A stretch of DNA of 64,000 nt from CALGYY01 sp963678485 (GCA_963678485.1 OY782882.1:2976001-3040000), one strand, 5' to 3'. Positions 25,801 to 34,330 are shown, numbered from the stretch's first letter. The notes: a model not told the origin generated them from the sequence alone. Made by a program: numbers and translations.

Positions 25801-26546
25801 AAGCAACACGTCTGTATAATGATGCTCAACAAATGCTGGATACTCTTCGTAACGATCAGAGTATTGTTCCAAGTGGGGTTTTCGGTATTTTCCCTGCCAA
25901 TAGAGAAGGCGAAGACGTTAGCGTTTTTCGTGATGATTTTCGCAAAGAAACATTAAGTACGTTGCATTTTTTGAGGAATCAACAATTGCTGGAAGGACAG
26001 GAATTTCATGCATGTCTGGCTGATTATATTGCGCCCGAAGGCTATCCTGACCATATAGGTTGTTTTGCCGTTACTGCTGGTCATGCTATTGTTGAAAAGG
26101 CCAATGCTCTAGCAACACAGGGCGACGAATATGGATCATTCCTAATGCTTACGCTCGCAGATAGGCTGGCAGAGGCCTTTGCAGAGACGCTGCATTATAA
26201 AGTACGAACCGAATACTGGGCTTACTCCGAAGAAGAACCCCTTGAAATCAATGCGTTGTTGCATGGCAAGTACTTCGGAATTCGGCCTGCACCGGGCTAT
26301 CCGGCATGCCCCGATCACAGTGAGAAAGCTGCGATATTCCGTCTGCTCGATGCAACTCAGCAAACAGGAATACAACTTACCTCATCATTTGCAATGAATC
26401 CGGTAGCTTCGGTTTGTGGTTATTATTTTTCGCATCCCGAAAGCCGCTATTTTGCTGTTGGTCCGATAGGCACTGATCAATTGGAACCTTATGCAGAGAA
26501 AAAGAAAATATCAATCGAACTATTGAAATACCTTACCGAAAAATAG
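22893..26546 (+). CDS. metH: Cobalamin-dependent methionine synthase
   Basis: A 1217-residue cytoplasmic enzyme that transfers a methyl group from 5-methyl-THF to homocysteine via B12. The homocysteine domain (about 1-325) has its zinc ligands in GLNCALG (Cys246) and GGCCGTTPEH (about 309-310). The pterin domain (about 340-610) starts at VGERTNVAGSRKF. The cap and B12 domain (about 640-880) carries GDVHDIGKN, with the Co-ligating His at about 758. The C-terminal AdoMet-reactivation domain (about 890-1217) has RPAPGYPACPDHSEK. Length matches E. coli MetH (1227). It follows the PPTase by 4 bases and precedes metF by 10 bases. No B12 riboswitch is seen. Confidence 0.97.
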   Translation: MENQLPLSELIRQRVLVLDGAMGTMIQRHRLQEEDYRGARFSKHPFPLKGCNEVLSLTRHELISDIHREYLHAGADIIETNTFNATRISLKDFGMEAFAYEINAASARWARIVADEFTRLYPAQPRFVVGSIGPTGKTLSISPDVNDPSFRAISFDEMVEAYAEQVKGLLDGGVHALLVETIFDTLNAKAALFAISRVFEEQQKNVPVMLSLTISDASGRTLSGQTLEAFLISVSHFPLFSIGLNCALGAAEMTPYLRRIQKQLSCYISAYPNAGLPNPLGGYDEKPEAMNEVILSWLQSGLVSIIGGCCGTTPEHIRLLAASAKSATVPAIHEVIPVSQLSGLEPLSITEDSNFIQVGERTNVAGSRKFARLIAEKKYEEALAIARHQVEAGAHIIDVNMDDGLLDAENEMRIFLRMLSTEPDISKVPVMIDSSRWEVIEVGLQCLQGKSIVNSISLKEGEKVFLERARKIRQYGAAMVVMAFDEEGQATSYIKKISICRRAYELLTTQAGIPAEDIYFDPNVLTIATGMEAHNAFAVDYIEAVRWIKLNLPGAKTSGGISNLSYAFRGNNEVREALHAVFLYHAIGAGLDMGIVNAAELPAYDDINPELRKLAEAVVLNTNAGAAEQLINWASQHQGTHLHQEQQEQWRSKPVRERISWALYKGITEYLPEDLEALQTEQHGALAIIEGPLMEAMNYVGELFGQGKMFLPQVVKSARVMKKAVELLMPRILEEKAVSGASSRKPILVLATVKGDVHDIGKNIAGLVLACNNYEVIDLGVMVPAEQIVNSAISAKADAIGLSGLITPSLEEMVAVAEEMERVGLHIPLIIGGATTSEKHTALKIAPVYSGMVVHVKDAGKAVSVINNLLFTSQEDASKAKEHQQKLREQSQDAIDKRVMIPYTEACSKPAPISWSTYHFPIPRFEGVKSIRVRALDTLIPFIDWTYFFYAWDIHGKYPEVLQHPEKGEEATRLYNDAQQMLDTLRNDQSIVPSGVFGIFPANREGEDVSVFRDDFRKETLSTLHFLRNQQLLEGQEFHACLADYIAPEGYPDHIGCFAVTAGHAIVEKANALATQGDEYGSFLMLTLADRLAEAFAETLHYKVRTEYWAYSEEEPLEINALLHGKYFGIRPAPGYPACPDHSEKAAIFRLLDATQQTGIQLTSSFAMNPVASVCGYYFSHPESRYFAVGPIGTDQLEPYAEKKKISIELLKYLTEK

Positions 26547-26556
26547 ATATATCCTC

Positions 26557-27510
26557 ATGAAAATCACAGAGCATTTTAAGGACCAGGGAAAACGCAAAGT
26601 GTCATTTGAATTGTTGCCTCCACTCAAGGGCGACAATATGCAGAAGATTTACTCCACGCTGGATCCACTCATGGAATTCCAACCACCTTACATCAATGTG
26701 ACGTATCATCGTGAGGAAATTGTGTATAAGAAACACCCTCATGGATTGCTGGAACGTAAGGTTGTTCGTAAGCGTCCCGGTACTGTTGCCATTTCTGCTG
26801 CCATTAAATTTCGTTACGGTGTAGATGTAGTGCCTCACATTATTTGTGGAGGATTTACACGTGAGGAAACTGAGAATGCTCTGATAGACCTGCATTTTCT
26901 GGGCATCCATAATGTGCTCGCCCTTCGCGGAGATACGCAAAAAACCGAACGCATTTTTACACCTGAACCCGATGGACATTCTCATGCTGTTGAATTGGTG
27001 GAACAGATTATGGCTATGAATCGCGGACAGTACCTTGATGAGGAATTGGAAAATGCTACGGCAACGCAGTTCAATGTGGGCGTTGCTGCTTATCCTGAAA
27101 AACATGAAGAAGCACCCAATATGCAGATTGATTTGCAAAACCTGAAACGCAAGGTTGACGCGGGTGCTGAGTATATTGTGACCCAAATGTTTTTTGATAA
27201 TGCGAAGTTCTTCTCTTTTGTAAAGAGCTGCAGGCAGGCAGGAATAGCGGTTCCAATCATTCCCGGTATTAAACCACTGACTTCAAAAACACAGATTTAT
27301 ACCATACCCAAAGCTTTTAGTGTTGACATTCCTTTTGAGCTTGCATCTGAAATGGAAAAAGCAAAGGATGCGGCTGCTGCTTCGCAAGTTGGCGTAGAAT
27401 GGGCAATTCAACAATCAAAGGAACTCTTCGATCAGGGTTTGCCCATAGTGCATTACTATACCATGGGAAGAGCTGATAATATCAGAAAAATCGTTGAAGC
27501 CATTCTTTAA
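26557..27510 (+). CDS. metF: 5,10-methylenetetrahydrofolate reductase
   Basis: A 317-residue FAD enzyme that makes 5-methyl-THF, the methyl donor for MetH just upstream. The start MKITEHF is followed by KRKVSFELLPP, the family's conserved F-E-x-x-P substrate segment. LRGDTQ at about 125-130, FNVGVAAYPEKHEEAPN at about 169-185 and VTQMFFDNAKF at about 208-218 are the FAD and folate binding segments. Length is near that of E. coli MetF (296). It is in a probable operon with metH and the DUF1343 gene, with gaps of about 10 bases on either side. Confidence 0.96.
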   Translation: MKITEHFKDQGKRKVSFELLPPLKGDNMQKIYSTLDPLMEFQPPYINVTYHREEIVYKKHPHGLLERKVVRKRPGTVAISAAIKFRYGVDVVPHIICGGFTREETENALIDLHFLGIHNVLALRGDTQKTERIFTPEPDGHSHAVELVEQIMAMNRGQYLDEELENATATQFNVGVAAYPEKHEEAPNMQIDLQNLKRKVDAGAEYIVTQMFFDNAKFFSFVKSCRQAGIAVPIIPGIKPLTSKTQIYTIPKAFSVDIPFELASEMEKAKDAAAASQVGVEWAIQQSKELFDQGLPIVHYYTMGRADNIRKIVEAIL

Positions 27511-27519
27511 ATCCTGTCG

Positions 27520-28641
27520 ATGAAACTTCCGTCTTCCGCTCCATTTGCAATGCTTACAAATCAATCATCGTTGGCTGAATCAGGCCTGCCGGTCGCTCTT
27601 GATTTGAAAAGGAGAGGGGAGCGTTTAGTAAAAATCTTTAGTCCTGAACACGGCTTTTCTGCACAGGCTGAGGATGGCAAAGCACAGCACAACGGAACGG
27701 AGCCTTTGACAGGACTGCCATTGGTGAGTTTGTATGGTGATTATTTTCGGCCTTCAACTGCGGATTTACAGGACGTCGATTATGTTCTGGTTGATCTGCC
27801 AAATATTGGTTGCCGCTTCTATACCTATTGGTGGACAATAACACATATGGCTGAAGCTTGCGCGGATGTCGGAAAACCTCTGGTTTTGGTTGACCGGCCT
27901 AACCTCAGTGGCCGAAGCACTGATGCAATGGAAGGACCCATGCTCGATGAAAACCATTGCAGTTCTTTTTTGGGTCGATGGACCATGCCACTTACCTACG
28001 CACAGCGCTATGCTGAGTTGTTGCCATGGTTTTTAAGTGAGCGAGCTGTTACATTGGATTTTTCAGTGATAGCACCTGGACAGGCCGTCAACAGCCATAT
28101 TCCACGCTTTGTGCCTCCTTCACCTGCAATTCCAAATCAGCATACTACGCTGATTTATCCATGTACCGCTTTGTTTGAAGGACTTAATGTGAATTGTGGA
28201 AGAGGTACTTCTTTTCCATTTTTCGTGATTGGTGCTCCGTGGATTGATTCGATTAAACTCTTTAGTGCATTTAGAGAAATGGCAATTCCCGGACTAAGCG
28301 CTATCCCTTATTCGTACAAACCCGAGTGGAGTGTGTATGCGAAGCAATATTGTCACGGCTTATATTTTCAGGTAGAGAATGCACAGCTGTTCCGGCCGGT
28401 ATATACAGGTTTAAGACTAATGAATTATTTGTCGATAGCCTACCCTGATCAGTTAAAAGAAGAATTATATCCAACTGCAGCGAATGCAAGCGGGGAACAT
28501 CATCTTGATCGTTTGTTGGGTGTGCAGGATTCATTTCAGCACTTTTGCAGTAGGACATTCCTTACTGAATCCCGAATTGCAGAAATCACAAATGTGCAAC
28601 GATGGAATGAAGCTGTGAATAGCTTTTCAAAGAATTTATAA
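27520..28641 (+). CDS. DUF1343 / NamZ-like exo-beta-N-acetylmuramidase family protein without signal peptide
   Basis: A 373-residue protein with DUF1343 (GH171) features. IFSPEHGFSAQAEDGK at about 39-54 holds the conserved E-H-G-F. DVDYVLVDLPNIGCRFYTYWWT at about 86-107 matches the D-(x)n-D-x-G-x-R-F-Y-T-Y motif. DRPNLSGR at about 126-133 and GTSFPFFVIGAPWI at about 229-242 are also typical. Characterised NamZ enzymes release MurNAc from peptidoglycan fragments and are usually exported. This one begins MKLPSSAPFAMLTNQSS, with no hydrophobic signal, so it may act in the cytoplasm. It lies 9 bases after metF, in a run of methyl-cycle genes; the link to them is unclear. Confidence 0.8.
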   Translation: MKLPSSAPFAMLTNQSSLAESGLPVALDLKRRGERLVKIFSPEHGFSAQAEDGKAQHNGTEPLTGLPLVSLYGDYFRPSTADLQDVDYVLVDLPNIGCRFYTYWWTITHMAEACADVGKPLVLVDRPNLSGRSTDAMEGPMLDENHCSSFLGRWTMPLTYAQRYAELLPWFLSERAVTLDFSVIAPGQAVNSHIPRFVPPSPAIPNQHTTLIYPCTALFEGLNVNCGRGTSFPFFVIGAPWIDSIKLFSAFREMAIPGLSAIPYSYKPEWSVYAKQYCHGLYFQVENAQLFRPVYTGLRLMNYLSIAYPDQLKEELYPTAANASGEHHLDRLLGVQDSFQHFCSRTFLTESRIAEITNVQRWNEAVNSFSKNL

Positions 28642-28682
28642 TCAGCGATCAACATTTTCTGAAATTTCCTTACTTTTGAAGT

Positions 28683-29417
28683 ATGTACAAACAAATTACC
28701 ACTGCCATTAATCAGGGAAAAAAGCAGATTGCTTTATTGGTTGATCCTGACCGGCCCGACCTGAAAAACCTTGCTAATACTGCAAAGCTGGCAATGCAAA
28801 GTAATGTTGACCTGTTTTTTGTTGGTGGGAGTCTGCTTACATCCGATCGTTTGGAGCAATGCATTGCTGTATTGAAGGACCACAGCGGAATTCCTGTAGT
28901 ACTCTTTCCCGGCAATACAATGCAAATTCATAAAAGTGCTGATGCCATCTTATTCCTTTCGCTGATTTCCGGGCGTAATCCGGAAATGCTTATTGGTAAA
29001 CACGTAATTGCAGCTCCGTATATTAAAGAGGCAGGCTTAGAGGTTATTCCGACCGGTTATATGATAATCGACAGCGGTAAGCCTACAACAGCTTTGTATA
29101 TGAGTAATTCCATTCCCATTCCATCAGATAAAAATGATATCGCAGCTTGTACTGCTATGGCCGGTGAAATGTTGGGGCTAAAAATGATTTATCTTGAAGC
29201 CGGCAGCGGGGCTTTACATCCGGTTCCTTGCGAAATGGTGGCTGCCGTCCGCAAGGAAATTCAACTTCCACTGATTGTTGGTGGAGGAATTCGTACACCT
29301 GAGACAGCTCAGGCATTATGCGATGCAGGAGCAGATATTCTTGTGGTTGGTAATGCCATTGAAGAGAATCCTGCATTAATCCCCTCATTGTGTAATGTTA
29401 TTCACGGGCTGAAGTAA
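28683..29417 (+). CDS. PcrB/GGGP synthase family prenyl-glyceryl-phosphate synthase
   Basis: A 244-residue TIM-barrel enzyme. ALLVDPDRPDLKNL at about 18-31, VGGSLL at about 47-52, VLFPGNTMQIHKSADAILFLSLISGRNP at about 76-103 and YLEAGSGALHPVP at about 165-177 are family segments. VGGGIRTPE at about 203-211 and VVGNAIEENP at about 222-231 form the phosphate-binding loop. The family condenses glycerol-1-phosphate with a polyprenyl diphosphate; archaea use it for GGGP, Bacillus PcrB for heptaprenyl. Some Bacteroidota carry it. Chain length and product here are not predictable. It is the last gene of the forward run, 41 bases after the DUF1343 gene. Confidence 0.9.
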   Translation: MYKQITTAINQGKKQIALLVDPDRPDLKNLANTAKLAMQSNVDLFFVGGSLLTSDRLEQCIAVLKDHSGIPVVLFPGNTMQIHKSADAILFLSLISGRNPEMLIGKHVIAAPYIKEAGLEVIPTGYMIIDSGKPTTALYMSNSIPIPSDKNDIAACTAMAGEMLGLKMIYLEAGSGALHPVPCEMVAAVRKEIQLPLIVGGGIRTPETAQALCDAGADILVVGNAIEENPALIPSLCNVIHGLK

Positions 29418-29471
29418 ATGCTCATTGATTTTCTCGATAATTCGATTTCTTAATATATTTAACATTATTTA

Positions 29472-29503
29472 TTTGGTGTAGTGTGTTCTCCATCTTATAT
29501 TTG
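29472..29503 (+). promoter_or_regulatory. Promoter of the 29526 T9SS gene
   Basis: TTTG (29472-29475), 20 bases, then TATATTTG (29496-29503) matches the Bacteroidota consensus. The ATG is 22 bases downstream. Confidence 0.65.
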
Positions 29504-29525
29504 CCTTTTCTTAATTACAAATCGT

Positions 29526-30782
29526 ATGAAAAGGTCGATTACTATCGTAGTATTTCTCTTGCTGTGCCTTTCAATGGGTGCAAAAGCACAAAACGAGTTT
29601 CTTGTTACGGTTGATCCTGCGACTGGGAATTATGTACACATTCATAATATTCCTGGAGTGAATTATATCGTTACTGGACCTAGTTATACCTGTTTTGATA
29701 AAAACAATCATCGATTCTTTTTTCACGGAATAGATACAGGGGGTGTTTATCACTTATATACTATAAATGCCACCAACGGGACAATCATATATAATCCACT
29801 ATTTCCAGCTATTCCCGATCTGGGTGATAACATCATTGAAATGCAGTACGACAATGGAACGAACACCTTGTATGCATTGCATTGGGACTACTCTGAAGAA
29901 CGGGAGTATCTGGTATCTATCGATCCTGCAACGGGAATACATACGCATATTGACAGTATTCCGGCTTTGCATTGGATCGTGGTTGATCCGGGCTACACTG
30001 CCTTTGACGAAACGCATGGACGATTCTTACTTAAAGGGTACGATGATTTCTTCAATAGCTATTTATATACTATAGATGTTGCTACAGGAGATGTATTGTC
30101 GAATATAGCCTTCCCTGTTCTTGCTGACCCTGGGGATATGATGTTTGAACTGCAGTATGATAATTCTACGGATTCGTTGTATGCCCTGTATTGGGATTAT
30201 TCTGATAGTACAGAATATCTTGTATCAGTTAATCCAATGACTGGTTCATATATCGTGCTTTATCCAATACCGGGAGTTGCTGCAACCACCAGTAATCCTA
30301 ATTATACAACTTTTGATGAGGTTCATCATCGTTATTTTTTTAAGGGACTCGACACTAATGGTTACGGTCGTTTATACTGCATTAATGTTGTTACTGGAAT
30401 TGTTGAATACCAGCCCATATTTCCTATTGTTCCAACGCCGGGCGATAATGTAATTGAGTTGACCTGCGATAATTCTACAGGTACCCTCTATGCCTTGAAT
30501 TGGGAGGTTAAATTTGTTGGCGTTGATGCTAATGAAAATGCGGATATTTCTGTATTTCCGAATCCTTTTTCTTCGGAGACAAAAATAGAGCTTGGCAAAG
30601 AGTACAAGGATATTGCTGTATATATTTACAACTCCGGCGGAGCGATTGTTCGTAAGGAAGTGGCAAAGAATACTTCATCTCTTAGTATCCAGAGGGAAAA
30701 TCTTGCTGCAGGATTGTATTTTGTTTCGCTCAATTGTGATCACATTATGCTTGGGCCGATACGCCTAATGGTTAGTGATTAG
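29526..30782 (+). CDS. T9SS-secreted repeat protein
   Basis: A 418-residue exported protein: signal peptide MKRSITIVVFLLLCLSMGAKAQ, then three to four repeats of about 88 residues. Each has (Y/F)LV(T/S)(V/I)(D/N)P(A/M)TG, a (D/N)P-Y(T/Y)xFD segment, an (R/H)FxFxG turn and a GD(N/M)(I/V)xELxYDN-type strand with (L)YAL(H/Y)WD(Y). The geometry suggests a beta-propeller. The T9SS type A tail begins VFPNPFSSETKIELGKE (about 337) and ends LGPIRLMVSD. The open frame extends upstream, but the promoter and signal peptide fix the start at 29526. The ligand and function are unknown; it differs in repeat type from the 16-19 kb pair. Confidence 0.8.
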   Translation: MKRSITIVVFLLLCLSMGAKAQNEFLVTVDPATGNYVHIHNIPGVNYIVTGPSYTCFDKNNHRFFFHGIDTGGVYHLYTINATNGTIIYNPLFPAIPDLGDNIIEMQYDNGTNTLYALHWDYSEEREYLVSIDPATGIHTHIDSIPALHWIVVDPGYTAFDETHGRFLLKGYDDFFNSYLYTIDVATGDVLSNIAFPVLADPGDMMFELQYDNSTDSLYALYWDYSDSTEYLVSVNPMTGSYIVLYPIPGVAATTSNPNYTTFDEVHHRYFFKGLDTNGYGRLYCINVVTGIVEYQPIFPIVPTPGDNVIELTCDNSTGTLYALNWEVKFVGVDANENADISVFPNPFSSETKIELGKEYKDIAVYIYNSGGAIVRKEVAKNTSSLSIQRENLAAGLYFVSLNCDHIMLGPIRLMVSD

Positions 30783-30832
30783 TAGTTCATAGCATGTATG
30801 CGCGATACAGAATGTCAGATGTTGTAATGGGC

Positions 30833-31393
30833 TCACTTTTTTACGCGGCCCGGATTTTCTGAAATGAAGTTTGTCCAGCTGTTAAAGCTCTTACCTCCCG
30901 GGACTGCGGGTTTGCGCTGAAAGTAGTGGCAGACCGCCACCGCCACAGCATCCGTTGCATCCAGAAATTTCGGTATTTCCTCAAAGGCAAGCATTCGTTG
31001 CAACATGGCAGCAACTTGTTCTTTGGATGCTCCCCCTTTTCCAGTAATGGACTGCTTGATACGACGCGGTTCATATTCAAAGATCGGAAGCGATTGATTT
31101 AATGCTGCGGCAATCGCCACGCCCTGTGCACGCCCCAATTTTAGCATACTCTGAACGTTTTTCCCAAAGAAAGGAGCTTCAATCGCTAATTCATCGGGAT
31201 GGTGTTTTTGAATTAAACTGGTGACGGTGTCGAATATTTTTTTTAGTTTTAATGCCGCATCGCCGATTTTTTCCATGCGCAGGATATCCATCTCAATAAG
31301 TTGAATGCCTTTATTGTTTTGCTGGATAATTCCATACCCAAGTACATTGGTGCCGGGGTCAATGCCAAGTATGATTCGATCGGTTGTGGCCAT
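30833..31393 (-). CDS. ruvC: Holliday junction resolvase RuvC
   Basis: A 186-residue endonuclease that cuts four-way DNA junctions after RuvAB branch migration. ILGIDPGTNVLGYG at about 8-21 gives the first catalytic Asp. LAIEAPFFGKNVQSMLKLG at about 69-87 holds the second acidic residue. VTGKGGASKEQV-type residues at about 114-126 and FLDATDAVAVAVCHYF at about 142-157 hold the last acidic pair. The C-terminal ~20 residues are a basic tail. Length is typical (173 in E. coli). It is divergent from the flippase-like gene at 31414, with only 20 bases between. Confidence 0.95.
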   Translation of the reverse strand: MATTDRIILGIDPGTNVLGYGIIQQNNKGIQLIEMDILRMEKIGDAALKLKKIFDTVTSLIQKHHPDELAIEAPFFGKNVQSMLKLGRAQGVAIAAALNQSLPIFEYEPRRIKQSITGKGGASKEQVAAMLQRMLAFEEIPKFLDATDAVAVAVCHYFQRKPAVPGGKSFNSWTNFISENPGRVKK

Positions 31394-31413
31394 GATACCT
31401 GATTAAGCTGAAG

Positions 31414-32424
31414 ATGTCACCAAAGATAAAGAAAGTACTCAACGTAGGATTGAAAGTCGCGATTTTGATCGCTTCTTATCTTTTCATTTATTATCGATTA
31501 AAAAACCATGATTCGTTTAAATTGTCATGGTCAGGTATAGGCGAAATGCTTGCTAATCCTACCATACTGATTACTTTAATCGGAATCATCCTGCTGATGT
31601 GTTTGAACTGGTCGCTGGAGGCATTGAAATGGAAGTTGCTGGTAAGGAAATCCGAAAAGATTGGTTTTTTCACTGCATTAAAAGGCGTCTTGGCAGGAAT
31701 TACCGTGAGTTCTTTCACACCGAATCGTATCGGCGAATATTTTGGGCGAGTGTTCATTCTTAAGCAAACGAATCCCTGGAAGGGTGCGTTCATGACCATT
31801 ACAGGGAGTTTGAGCCAGTTAATAGTCACGGTGGTTGTTGGAATGTTCGCCTTTATCCGTTTTGCCTACAGCTATTTTCCTTGGCAGGAATATTTTTCTG
31901 CAGTTGTATTTTGGGTACTTGCAGCCGTTCTGCTTTTTGTAGTTGCGCTGGTGGTGCTGATTTATTTTAATATCCGAATCTTTGAACCACTACTGAAGCG
32001 CTTAACACTTAAGCGCTGGACAAGTCTCAGGGAGCAATTAAAGGTGTTTGGAGAATATAACCGCATGGAGTTACTCTCGGTTCTTGCATTGAGTTTTGCG
32101 CGCTATCTGGTCTTTTCAACGCAGTATTTCCTATTGCTGAAAATGTTCATGCTTCCCTTGAATTTCCTTGATGGGATGATGATTATTGGCTGTATTTATT
32201 TGTTTATGGCTGCAGTGCCAACGATAGCACTTTCCGAATTAGGCGTTCGTGGCTCACTAGCCATGTTTTTTCTTGGGCTTTTCTATACTGATAATTTCAT
32301 TTTAGCTGATCTTGCTTCAATGAGTGCGGTGGCGGCCTCTACAGCGATTTGGATAATAAATCTTGTGGTCCCGGCACTCATTGGAGGTTTTTTCGTGTTG
32401 CAATTAAAATTCTTCAAAAAATAA
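31414..32424 (+). CDS. Lysylphosphatidylglycerol synthase TM-family (UPF0104/YbhN-like) membrane protein
   Basis: A 336-residue inner-membrane protein with about eight hydrophobic helices (e.g. about 10-28, 45-65, 115-145, 158-185 and several after 215). The family signature SSFTPNRIGEYFGR at about 95-108 and an ALSELGVRGSLAMFFLG stretch at about 272-288 mark the LPG_synthase_TM/UPF0104 family. Members are the flippase/TM part of MprF or standalone relatives thought to move lipids or sugar-lipids. Only the TM domain is present, with no soluble aminoacyl domain. It is 9 bases before the GT2 gene, so the pair may work in lipid or glycan export. Confidence 0.85.
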   Translation: MSPKIKKVLNVGLKVAILIASYLFIYYRLKNHDSFKLSWSGIGEMLANPTILITLIGIILLMCLNWSLEALKWKLLVRKSEKIGFFTALKGVLAGITVSSFTPNRIGEYFGRVFILKQTNPWKGAFMTITGSLSQLIVTVVVGMFAFIRFAYSYFPWQEYFSAVVFWVLAAVLLFVVALVVLIYFNIRIFEPLLKRLTLKRWTSLREQLKVFGEYNRMELLSVLALSFARYLVFSTQYFLLLKMFMLPLNFLDGMMIIGCIYLFMAAVPTIALSELGVRGSLAMFFLGLFYTDNFILADLASMSAVAASTAIWIINLVVPALIGGFFVLQLKFFKK

Positions 32425-32433
32425 AGGCAGTTC

Positions 32434-33582
32434 ATGAACTTGTATGTTCTACTGATCGCTTTGCTACCAGCAGTTGGATACATTGTCTGGATAGGAATTC
32501 TATACTATGGCCTGAGAAAATGCAGTAGTGATGCAATAAGTCCCATGGCTGGTAAGGTGGTGCCATTCGTTACTGTGGTTATTCCCGCTCGTAATGAAGA
32601 AGAAAAAATTATCGAATTGCTGGATGATTTAATTCATCAGGATTATGGCTTGCATCGGTTCGAAGTTATTGTTGTTGATGATCAGTCCGAAGATCTTACT
32701 GCCACCCTTGTTGCAGAATTTGCTTCCAGTCACCCTACAATGAATCTACTGCTGATTGGCACTTCTGGCGATTCCTGCCGTCCTAAAAAAGATGCAATAG
32801 CTGGTGCGGTGGCCATTGCAAAAGGAGAATTTTTAATGACCACAGATGCCGATTGCAGTGTGGGTCCGACATGGATAACATCAATGATGTCGGTGTTTTC
32901 TGACGACAAGGTTGATTTGGTTGCAGGGATGGTGAGAATTTATCCGGCATCAACCTTATTTCAAAAAATGCAATCGCTGGAGTTTCTTAGCCTGATTGCT
33001 TCCGGATTTGGAATGGCCGGTGTTGGAAGGCCAATCCTTGCAAATGGAGCTAATCTGGCCTTTACGCGGACTGCCTATCAAATGCAGCACTCAGCTAAAC
33101 AGCTTCATCAGATTGCGTCAGGAGATGATATTGAATTGTTGATGGCTGTAAAGCGGCAGAACCCAAAAGGAATTAGATATTGCGATCATCCCGGAGCCAT
33201 TGTGGATACTGCACCTATGCCGGGAATTTTAGCTTTTCTTCAACAGCGCGTTCGCTGGGCATCCAAAGCAAAAGGTAGTTATGATGTGTCAAATACAATA
33301 ACCGCAATTTGGGTTTTTTTATATCAATTTCTTCTATTAGCATCGTTTATTACAGCATTTTTTTATCCTGTATTCTGGATTGTCTGTAGCATTTTGTGGG
33401 TGTCGAAATTACTGGCCGATTTCCCTTTATTATTATTGATAGCCGGAAGAACGGTGCAACGCCGGTTACTTTGGATTTATCCGTTTGTTCAGTTACTGTA
33501 TCCGGTGTATGTCATAGGTGTAGCAGTAATCGCCTTGACAGGAAGATATCAGTGGAAGGGAAGAAGATATTTCAATCAGTGA
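32434..33582 (+). CDS. Membrane-bound GT2 family glycosyltransferase
   Basis: A 382-residue protein. One N-terminal helix (about 3-25) is followed by a GT-A domain starting VPFVTVVIPARNEEEKI at about 44-60. VVDDQSED at about 86-93, TTDADC at about 136-141 (metal-binding D-x-D) and QQRVRWASKAKG at about 271-282 (Q-x-x-R-W, acceptor site) are diagnostic of processive-type GT2 enzymes. Three C-terminal helices (about 290-310, 315-345 and 353-372) anchor it. The likely role is transfer of a sugar to a membrane glycolipid or polysaccharide; the sugar is not predictable. It is in a probable two-gene operon with the UPF0104 gene, and convergent with ispD (3-base gap). Confidence 0.88.
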   Translation: MNLYVLLIALLPAVGYIVWIGILYYGLRKCSSDAISPMAGKVVPFVTVVIPARNEEEKIIELLDDLIHQDYGLHRFEVIVVDDQSEDLTATLVAEFASSHPTMNLLLIGTSGDSCRPKKDAIAGAVAIAKGEFLMTTDADCSVGPTWITSMMSVFSDDKVDLVAGMVRIYPASTLFQKMQSLEFLSLIASGFGMAGVGRPILANGANLAFTRTAYQMQHSAKQLHQIASGDDIELLMAVKRQNPKGIRYCDHPGAIVDTAPMPGILAFLQQRVRWASKAKGSYDVSNTITAIWVFLYQFLLLASFITAFFYPVFWIVCSILWVSKLLADFPLLLLIAGRTVQRRLLWIYPFVQLLYPVYVIGVAVIALTGRYQWKGRRYFNQ

Positions 33583-33585
33583 AAA

Positions 33586-34257
33586 CTAATACATTCGCAT
33601 TAGGCTTGCTGCAAAGATAAGATCGGCGGGCTCGGTGATTTTGATGTTTTCCGGATTGCCGTTCACCAAATGGATACTATGTCCGTCGCTTTCGACAACA
33701 CTGGCATCATCGGTAAATTCCTCACGATAGTTTTGATGGTAAGCATGTTTGATGGTAGCTGAATGAAAACATTGCGGTGTTTGTACAACAACAAAATTTG
33801 CTCTGTCTACCGGTTGACTGGTCGATCCCTGACGTTCGCGAAGCGATTCTTTAACCGGAATCACAGGAACGGCGCTGCCATAGAACCATGCATCCTGATA
33901 ACATCGGGTAATGACTTCTTTTGAAACCAAAGGACGCACCGCATCATGAATCCCAATGAGGGATGCTTCTTCAGTAATTTTTTGCAATCCGCTTTTCACC
34001 GAATGAAAGCGAGTGGGGCCTCCTTCGGCAAGTTCGCAGGGAACCGCAAATTCATGCGTGATGCAAAGTTCTTCCCAGGTAGGAAAATGTTGCTTTGGAA
34101 GTACCACAATAATTCGAATACCCGGAACGCTCTCTGCGAAGAGGCGAATCGTATGCATAATAACCGGTTGCCCGTTCACTTCGAGAAACTGTTTTGGGAC
34201 GCTGTGTTGCATCCTCACACCTTTTCCACCGGCAACAATGATTACGTATGGATTCAT
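33586..34257 (-). CDS. ispD: 2-C-methyl-D-erythritol 4-phosphate cytidylyltransferase
   Basis: A 223-residue enzyme of the non-mevalonate isoprenoid pathway, coupling CTP to MEP. The N-terminus MNPYVIIVAGGKGVRMQHSV holds the nucleotide loop (G-G-K-G-x-R-M), followed by PKQFLEVNG. LIGIHDAVRPLVSKEVITRC at about 99-118 and a RANFVVVQTPQCFHS segment at about 148-162 are typical. The frame extends 20 codons upstream, but the ATG at 34257 gives the family start. ispE is at 53452, so both are in the window but far apart. It lies past the queA terminator on the same strand. Confidence 0.95.
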   Translation of the reverse strand: MNPYVIIVAGGKGVRMQHSVPKQFLEVNGQPVIMHTIRLFAESVPGIRIIVVLPKQHFPTWEELCITHEFAVPCELAEGGPTRFHSVKSGLQKITEEASLIGIHDAVRPLVSKEVITRCYQDAWFYGSAVPVIPVKESLRERQGSTSQPVDRANFVVVQTPQCFHSATIKHAYHQNYREEFTDDASVVESDGHSIHLVNGNPENIKITEPADLIFAASLMRMY

Positions 34258-34285
34258 GGGACACGGGTTTCTAAATACAAAGATA

Positions 34286-34312
34286 TAAAAAAACCGCCCT
34301 GAGGCGGTTTCG
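34286..34312 (-). terminator. Terminator of queA
   Basis: Stem AAACCGCC / GGCGGTTT (34291-34310), followed on the minus strand by a T-run at about 34284-34290. It lies 20 bases past the queA stop and just upstream of the ispD start. Confidence 0.85.
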
Positions 34313-34330
34313 ATCAAGTTGGATTACTGA

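Noticed and set aside
26602..27186. 194-codon ORF on the minus strand over metF
   Set aside because: It is antisense to the conserved metF and shows no motif; it is a frame shadow.
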